A stretch of 6,344 bases of DNA, from contig JAUROO010000145.1 in assembly GCA_030829765.1 (NCBI GenBank), forward strand, positions 1 to 6,344, read 5' to 3'. Below, in pieces: positions 4,131 through 6,344 of this stretch; positions within the stretch are counted from its first letter, which is position 1; the number at the start of each line of letters is the position of its first letter. Origin of the DNA: Miltoncostaeales bacterium (GTDB taxonomy: Bacteria; Actinomycetota; Thermoleophilia; Miltoncostaeales; Miltoncostaeaceae). The notes under the pieces are model-generated. The model saw nothing but the letters and a program-made list of their open reading frames with translations. It did no database searches and was not told the DNA's origin. Position numbers and translations under genes: made by a program.

Positions 4131-6344
4131 GTGGATTCGATCAGCGTCGTCGGTGCCCGGGAGCACAACCTCAAGGACGTGAGCGTCGGCATCCCCCGCG
4201 ATCGCCTCGTCGTGATCACGGGCCTCTCGGGGTCGGGGAAGTCGAGCCTGGCCTTCGACACGCTGTACGCCGAGGGGCAGCGGCGGTACGTGGAGAGCCT
4301 CTCGGCCTATGCGCGCCAGTTCCTCGGGCAGATGGACAAGCCCGATGTGGACGATATCGAGGGCCTGTCACCTGCCATCTCCATCGACCAGAAGACGACG
4401 AGTCGCAACCCGCGGTCCACCGTGGCCACGGCCACCGAGATCTACGACTACCTGCGGGTGCTGTACGCGCGCATCGGGATTCCGCACTGCCCGGTCTGCG
4501 GCGTGCAGATCGCGGGCCAGAGCGTGGAGCAGATCGCCGACCGCGTGCTGGCGGTACCGGAGGGCACGCGCTTCATGGTGCTGGCGCCCGTGGTGCGTGA
4601 CCGCAAGGGCGAGCACCGCGACGTGATCGAGCGCATCCGCGACGAGGGGTTCGCGCGGGTCGCCGTGGACGGTGAGGTGCACGCCATCGACGAGGTACCG
4701 GCGCTGGCGAAGAGCAGGCGCCACACCATCGAGGTGGTGGTGGACCGCCTGGTGATGCGCCCCGACCTCCGCAGGCGCCTCACCGAGAGCCTGGAGACCG
4801 CCACGCGACTGTCCGACGGCCTGGTGCGCATCGAGGAGGTGGGTGGCGACGGCGGCTCGTGGACCTACTCCGAGAAGCTGGCCTGCCCGGAGCATGGGGC
4901 GTCGCTGCCCGAGCTCGCGCCGCGCATCTTCTCGTTCAACGCCCCGCAGGGCGCGTGCGAGGAGTGCACCGGGCTGGGCTTCATGCCCGAGGTGGACGCG
5001 GAATTGGTGATCGACCCCGAGCGCACGCTGGAGGGCGGGGCCATCCTGCCGTGGGCCGATCGCACCACCGACTTCTACGAGCTGCTGCTGCGCTCGGCGT
5101 GCGCCCACTGGGATATCCCGATGGACGTGCCCTGGAAGGACCTTCCCCAGGGGGACCGCGACGTCCTGCTGTACGGCCCTGAGCGCGTGGAGCGGCTCGA
5201 CCTGGGCAAGCGGCGGCGGCGCGGCTACTCCAGTACCGCGCGGTTCGAGGGGGTTATTCCCCAGATGCGCCGCCGCTACGCCAGCAGCGGCTCCAACCTG
5301 GTGCGCGAGCGCATCGAGCAGTACATGTCGCCCAATGCCTGCGGCTCGTGCAACGGGGCCCGGCTGCGGCCCGAGATCCTGGCCGTCACGGTGGGGGGCA
5401 GGTCTATCCATGAGGTCACCGAGCTGTCGATCGAGGACGCCCTGCAGTTCCTCGAGCACGTGGAACTCACCGAGACCGAGGCGTTCATCGCCGAGCGCGC
5501 GGTCGCCGAGATCTGCGCGCGCCTCCGCTTCCTCGTGGACGTGGGCGTGGGGTACCTGAACCTGGCGCGCGCTGCGGGCACCCTGTCGGGGGGTGAGGCC
5601 CAGCGCATACGCCTGGCCACCCAGATCGGCGCCGGCCTGGTGGGGGTGCTGTACATCCTTGACGAGCCGTCCATCGGGCTGCACCAGCGCGACAACCGGA
5701 AGCTCATCGGCACCCTGGAGCGCCTGCGCGACATCGGGAACACCGTGCTGGTGGTGGAGCACGACGAGGACATGATGCGGGCATCCGACCATCTCATCGA
5801 CATGGGGCCGGGTGCGGGCGAGCATGGAGGCCGGGTGGTGGCCGCGGGCACGGCCGCGGAGGTGGAGGCCGAGCCGGAGTCGGTGACGGGCGCCTACCTG
5901 TCCGGGGCGCGCACGATCCCGGTGCCCGCCACGCGCCGCGAGCCGCAGGGGTGGCTGTCGGTGGAGGGCGCCTGCGAGAACAACCTGCGTGACATCGACG
6001 TGCAGATTCCCGTGGGGGCCTTCACGTGCGTGAGCGGCGTCTCGGGGTCGGGCAAGAGCACGCTGGTGAACGAGATCATCCTCAAGGCCATGGCGGGGAG
6101 GCTGAACCGCAAGCCGTTGCGGCCAGGCCGCCATCGGCGCATCGAGGGCATCGAGCAGTTCGACAAGGTCATCGCCATCGACCAGTCGCCCATCGGCCGC
6201 ACGCCGCGCTCGAACCCGGCCACCTACACGGGCATCTTCGACCATGTCCGCGAGCTGTTCTCGATGACCGCCGACGCCCGCGCGCGGGGGTGGGCGCCGG
6301 GGCGGTTCTCGTTCAACGTGAAGGGCGGCCGCTGCGAGGCCTGC
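4131..6344 (+). CDS. uvrA: Excinuclease ABC subunit A (UvrA), 3' partial
   Basis: Damage-recognition ATPase of nucleotide excision repair; a UvrA dimer loads UvrB at lesions. Visible are 738 residues of an expected 940 or so, open at the right edge. Walker A of the first ATPase is GLSGSGKSS (31-39), preceded by REHNLK and followed by GQRRYVESLSAYARQFLGQM. A UvrB-binding region follows (RKGEH to the mid-200s). The first zinc module is Cys252-x2-His255 plus Cys276-x2-Cys279 around PRIFSFNAPQGAC; a further CGSC pair is at 404-407. Signature I is LSGGE (485-489) and Walker B I is YILDEP with Asp511-Glu512. The second Walker A is GVSGSGKST (636-644). The window ends inside GGRCEAC (Cys735, Cys738), the start of the last zinc module. 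GTG 4131 is chosen because VDSISVVGAREHN aligns with the usual UvrA N-terminus. No frameshift or stop is seen. Confidence 0.97.
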   Translation, partial: MDSISVVGAREHNLKDVSVGIPRDRLVVITGLSGSGKSSLAFDTLYAEGQRRYVESLSAYARQFLGQMDKPDVDDIEGLSPAISIDQKTTSRNPRSTVATATEIYDYLRVLYARIGIPHCPVCGVQIAGQSVEQIADRVLAVPEGTRFMVLAPVVRDRKGEHRDVIERIRDEGFARVAVDGEVHAIDEVPALAKSRRHTIEVVVDRLVMRPDLRRRLTESLETATRLSDGLVRIEEVGGDGGSWTYSEKLACPEHGASLPELAPRIFSFNAPQGACEECTGLGFMPEVDAELVIDPERTLEGGAILPWADRTTDFYELLLRSACAHWDIPMDVPWKDLPQGDRDVLLYGPERVERLDLGKRRRRGYSSTARFEGVIPQMRRRYASSGSNLVRERIEQYMSPNACGSCNGARLRPEILAVTVGGRSIHEVTELSIEDALQFLEHVELTETEAFIAERAVAEICARLRFLVDVGVGYLNLARAAGTLSGGEAQRIRLATQIGAGLVGVLYILDEPSIGLHQRDNRKLIGTLERLRDIGNTVLVVEHDEDMMRASDHLIDMGPGAGEHGGRVVAAGTAAEVEAEPESVTGAYLSGARTIPVPATRREPQGWLSVEGACENNLRDIDVQIPVGAFTCVSGVSGSGKSTLVNEIILKAMAGRLNRKPLRPGRHRRIEGIEQFDKVIAIDQSPIGRTPRSNPATYTGIFDHVRELFSMTADARARGWAPGRFSFNVKGGRCEAC

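Noticed and set aside
3362..4600. 412-residue + strand open frame spanning the membrane gene end, zur and the uvrA start
   Set aside because: It crosses three supported genes in unrelated frames and shows no domain; it is a composition artefact.
4368..6245. 625-residue open frame on the minus strand opposite uvrA
   Set aside because: It is a high-GC shadow: the + strand frame is an unmistakable UvrA, and the antisense translation is His/Gly/Arg/Ala-rich with no recognisable domain.

Overview
The window is very G+C-rich, with G or C at most third codon positions. It holds six closely packed genes and no mobile element, tRNA, rRNA or CRISPR array. GTG starts are frequent: znuB, znuC, zur and uvrA all appear to use GTG. 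A probable leaderless promoter precedes uvrA. Together with the protein sequences this suggests a high-GC actinobacterium, perhaps a deep lineage such as Thermoleophilia. That placement is an impression from composition and UvrA/Zur sequence style, not a phylogenetic result.

Layout. Positions 2-955 (+) encode a zinc-binding lipoprotein (ZnuA type) whose first few codons are cut off by the window edge. Positions 960-1802 (+) encode the ABC-3 permease ZnuB. Positions 1799-2644 (+) encode the ATPase ZnuC, which carries an unusual histidine-rich C-terminal tail. From about 2634 to 3626 (+) lies a FUSC-like multi-pass membrane protein that overlaps the end of znuC. All four genes have gaps of 4 bp or less or overlap, so they look like one transcription unit. 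Convergent to it, 4078-3623 (-) encodes a Fur-family regulator, most likely Zur; its stop codon and that of the membrane gene share a single CTAG. After a 52-bp divergent intergenic region, uvrA starts at 4131 (+) and runs off the right edge with 738 codons visible.

How the genes fit together. ZnuA captures zinc outside the membrane, ZnuB carries it across, ZnuC powers transport, and Zur would shut the operon off when zinc is sufficient. The operon promoter, where a Zur operator would be expected, lies upstream of the window. The FUSC-like protein has no established place in zinc uptake and is the least explained gene here. UvrA is the damage-recognition ATPase of nucleotide excision repair; it is linked to zur only by a shared short promoter region.

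I see no wholly new system. The points most worth following are the His-rich tail on the ATPase, the FUSC-like fourth cistron, the strong GC hairpin inside the zur 3' end, and the compact zur/uvrA control region with a leaderless -10 and a degenerate SOS-like box.
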